From NCBI GenBank assembly GCA_023512665.1, contig JAILZC010000004.1, forward strand, positions 1 to 12,881: 12,881 bases of DNA, written 5' to 3'. Position 1 is the first letter of the stretch, and every line of letters starts with the position of its first letter. This DNA is from Candidatus Bipolaricaulota bacterium (GTDB lineage: Bacteria; Bipolaricaulota; Bipolaricaulia; RBG-16-55-9; DRXL01). The notes beneath the pieces were generated by a model. It saw only the letters and a list, made by a program, of their open reading frames with translations, was not told the origin of the DNA and did no database searches. This document shows, one piece after another, positions 12,151 to 12,881 of this stretch. The position numbers were made by a program, and so were the translations under genes.

Positions 12151-12881
12151 TCACTCAGCCCGATTGTACCAGAAAATTTGGAAGAGAGCCAACAGCACTA
12201 CGCTCACCCCAGAGAGCGCCGCGCCGTAGAAGAACGTCAGGGCATGACTGGGGTCTAGGCTCCACAATACCCCCGCAAGCGAACTGCCCAGAAGCGACCC
12301 AAACCCGATACACATATGAAAGAGCCCCAGGGCTGTGCCGCGCCGCTCCGCAGGAGCTAAGTCCGCAGCAAACGCCCGCTGATTGGACTCGATGAACGCA
12401 TAGGCGATCCCGTAGAGCGCAAAGAGCGGCACAAAGAATGCGAGACTTTCAGCGAACGCAAACCCCAGAGACGTCACGCCAAAGAGCAGATACCCCATCA
12501 ATAAGACCGCGCGTCGGCCGATCTTATCTGAGAGCATCCCCACGGGGAACGCGAAGAACGTGTAGGTGAAATTATAGAGCACATACATAGCGATGGGCAG
12601 GCCCACCGCGAGCTTGTCCGTATAGGCCGCGTTCACCTTCAATAAGAAGAACATATAGCTAAAGTTCGCCAGAGCGAAGAGGGTCATGCCTACTAAGTTG
12701 AGATAGAACGTCTTGGGCAGCTCGCGCAGGCCATCGAGGAGCTTTTTGCGTTGGGCTGCGCTCACGGTGTCAGAGACGAAGCTCAACGGAATAAGCGAAG
12801 CGAGCGAGATCAACCCGCCGATGAGAATGATTCCCGTCAAGGGCAGTTGCAGCCACCAAAAGAATACGAACGCAAGGAGCG
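12151..12881 (-). CDS. Major facilitator superfamily transporter, N-terminus beyond the right edge
   Basis: The C-terminal 242 residues of a secondary transporter. About seven hydrophobic segments are visible: the end of the first half (LLAFVFFWWLQLP and GIILIGGLISLASLIPLSF), a cytoplasmic loop with AAQRKKLLDGLRELPK, then six helices of the second half. Between helices 8 and 9 lies the MFS motif GMLSDKIGRRAVLLMG. The frame is open to the window edge, so an apparent start TTG at 12840 is only an internal Leu. The substrate is unknown; drug efflux or sugar/organic-acid transport are both possible. It heads the minus-strand run that continues into the 34-aa gene and OsmC. Confidence 0.88.
   Translation of the reverse strand, partial: LLAFVFFWWLQLPLTGIILIGGLISLASLIPLSFVSDTVSAAQRKKLLDGLRELPKTFYLNLVGMTLFALANFSYMFFLLKVNAAYTDKLAVGLPIAMYVLYNFTYTFFAFPVGMLSDKIGRRAVLLMGYLLFGVTSLGFAFAESLAFFVPLFALYGIAYAFIESNQRAFAADLAPAERRGTALGLFHMCIGFGSLLGSSLAGVLWSLDPSHALTFFYGAALSGVSVVLLALFQIFWYNRAE

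Noticed and set aside
12838..12840. Start codon TTG for the MFS transporter
   Set aside because: The frame is open beyond it to the window edge with further hydrophobic residues, so this is an internal Leu codon of a truncated gene.

Overview
This window comes from the chromosome of a moderately GC-rich bacterium. Several features show this: strong AGGAGG-type ribosome binding sites, near-consensus sigma70 promoters (TTGACA, 17 bp, TATAxT), densely packed genes and frequent ATGA stop/start overlaps. The gene mix is uvrC, a cold-shock protein, HicBA, a DsbA-like protein, a thiolase and OsmC. It fits an uncultured, non-model lineage such as a Bipolaricaulota/Acetothermia-like or similar deep-branching bacterium, but nothing here fixes the taxon. 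The placement is a guess from gene content and style only.

Left part (1-4122, all minus strand). A two-gene operon encodes a class II aldolase/epimerase-type protein followed, with ATGA overlap, by a zinc alcohol dehydrogenase that runs off the left edge. It has a near-perfect promoter and a 26-bp perfect palindrome in its leader. Upstream lies a small stand-alone cyclic-nucleotide-binding-domain protein with its own promoter, then uvrC (nucleotide excision repair), probably translated from an almost leaderless mRNA. UvrC is divergent from an M20 metallopeptidase/deacylase gene on the plus strand (4205-5563), and the M20 promoter carries an inverted repeat between -35 and -10.

Middle (5560-7000). 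A convergent hairpin separates the M20 gene from a cspA-type gene (minus) that has a consensus promoter and a roughly 133-nt structured leader. Upstream of it is a small region of interleaved inverted repeats. Then, on the plus strand, comes an antitoxin-first hicB-hicA module with its own promoter, the C-terminal fragment of a lost coiled-coil protein, and a 90-bp palindromic repeat built from CACGGA units. This is the accessory, rearranged part of the window.

Right part. A plus-strand operon (7053-9582) encodes an exported six-bladed kelch propeller, a UbiE-type SAM methyltransferase and a two-domain rhodanese-type sulfurtransferase. It meets a minus-strand run: an MFS transporter (truncated at the right edge), a 34-aa extremely basic ribosomal-protein-like ORF, OsmC, a REP-like hairpin repeat that has replaced the OsmC stop codon, an acetyl-CoA acetyltransferase, and a membrane-anchored DsbA-like thiol oxidoreductase coupled to the thiolase by ATGA.

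No dramatic new multi-gene system is evident. The most unusual items are the 34-aa basic ORF, the two interleaved RNA/DNA inverted-repeat regions around csp, the leader palindrome of the aldolase operon, and the mobile palindromic repeats.
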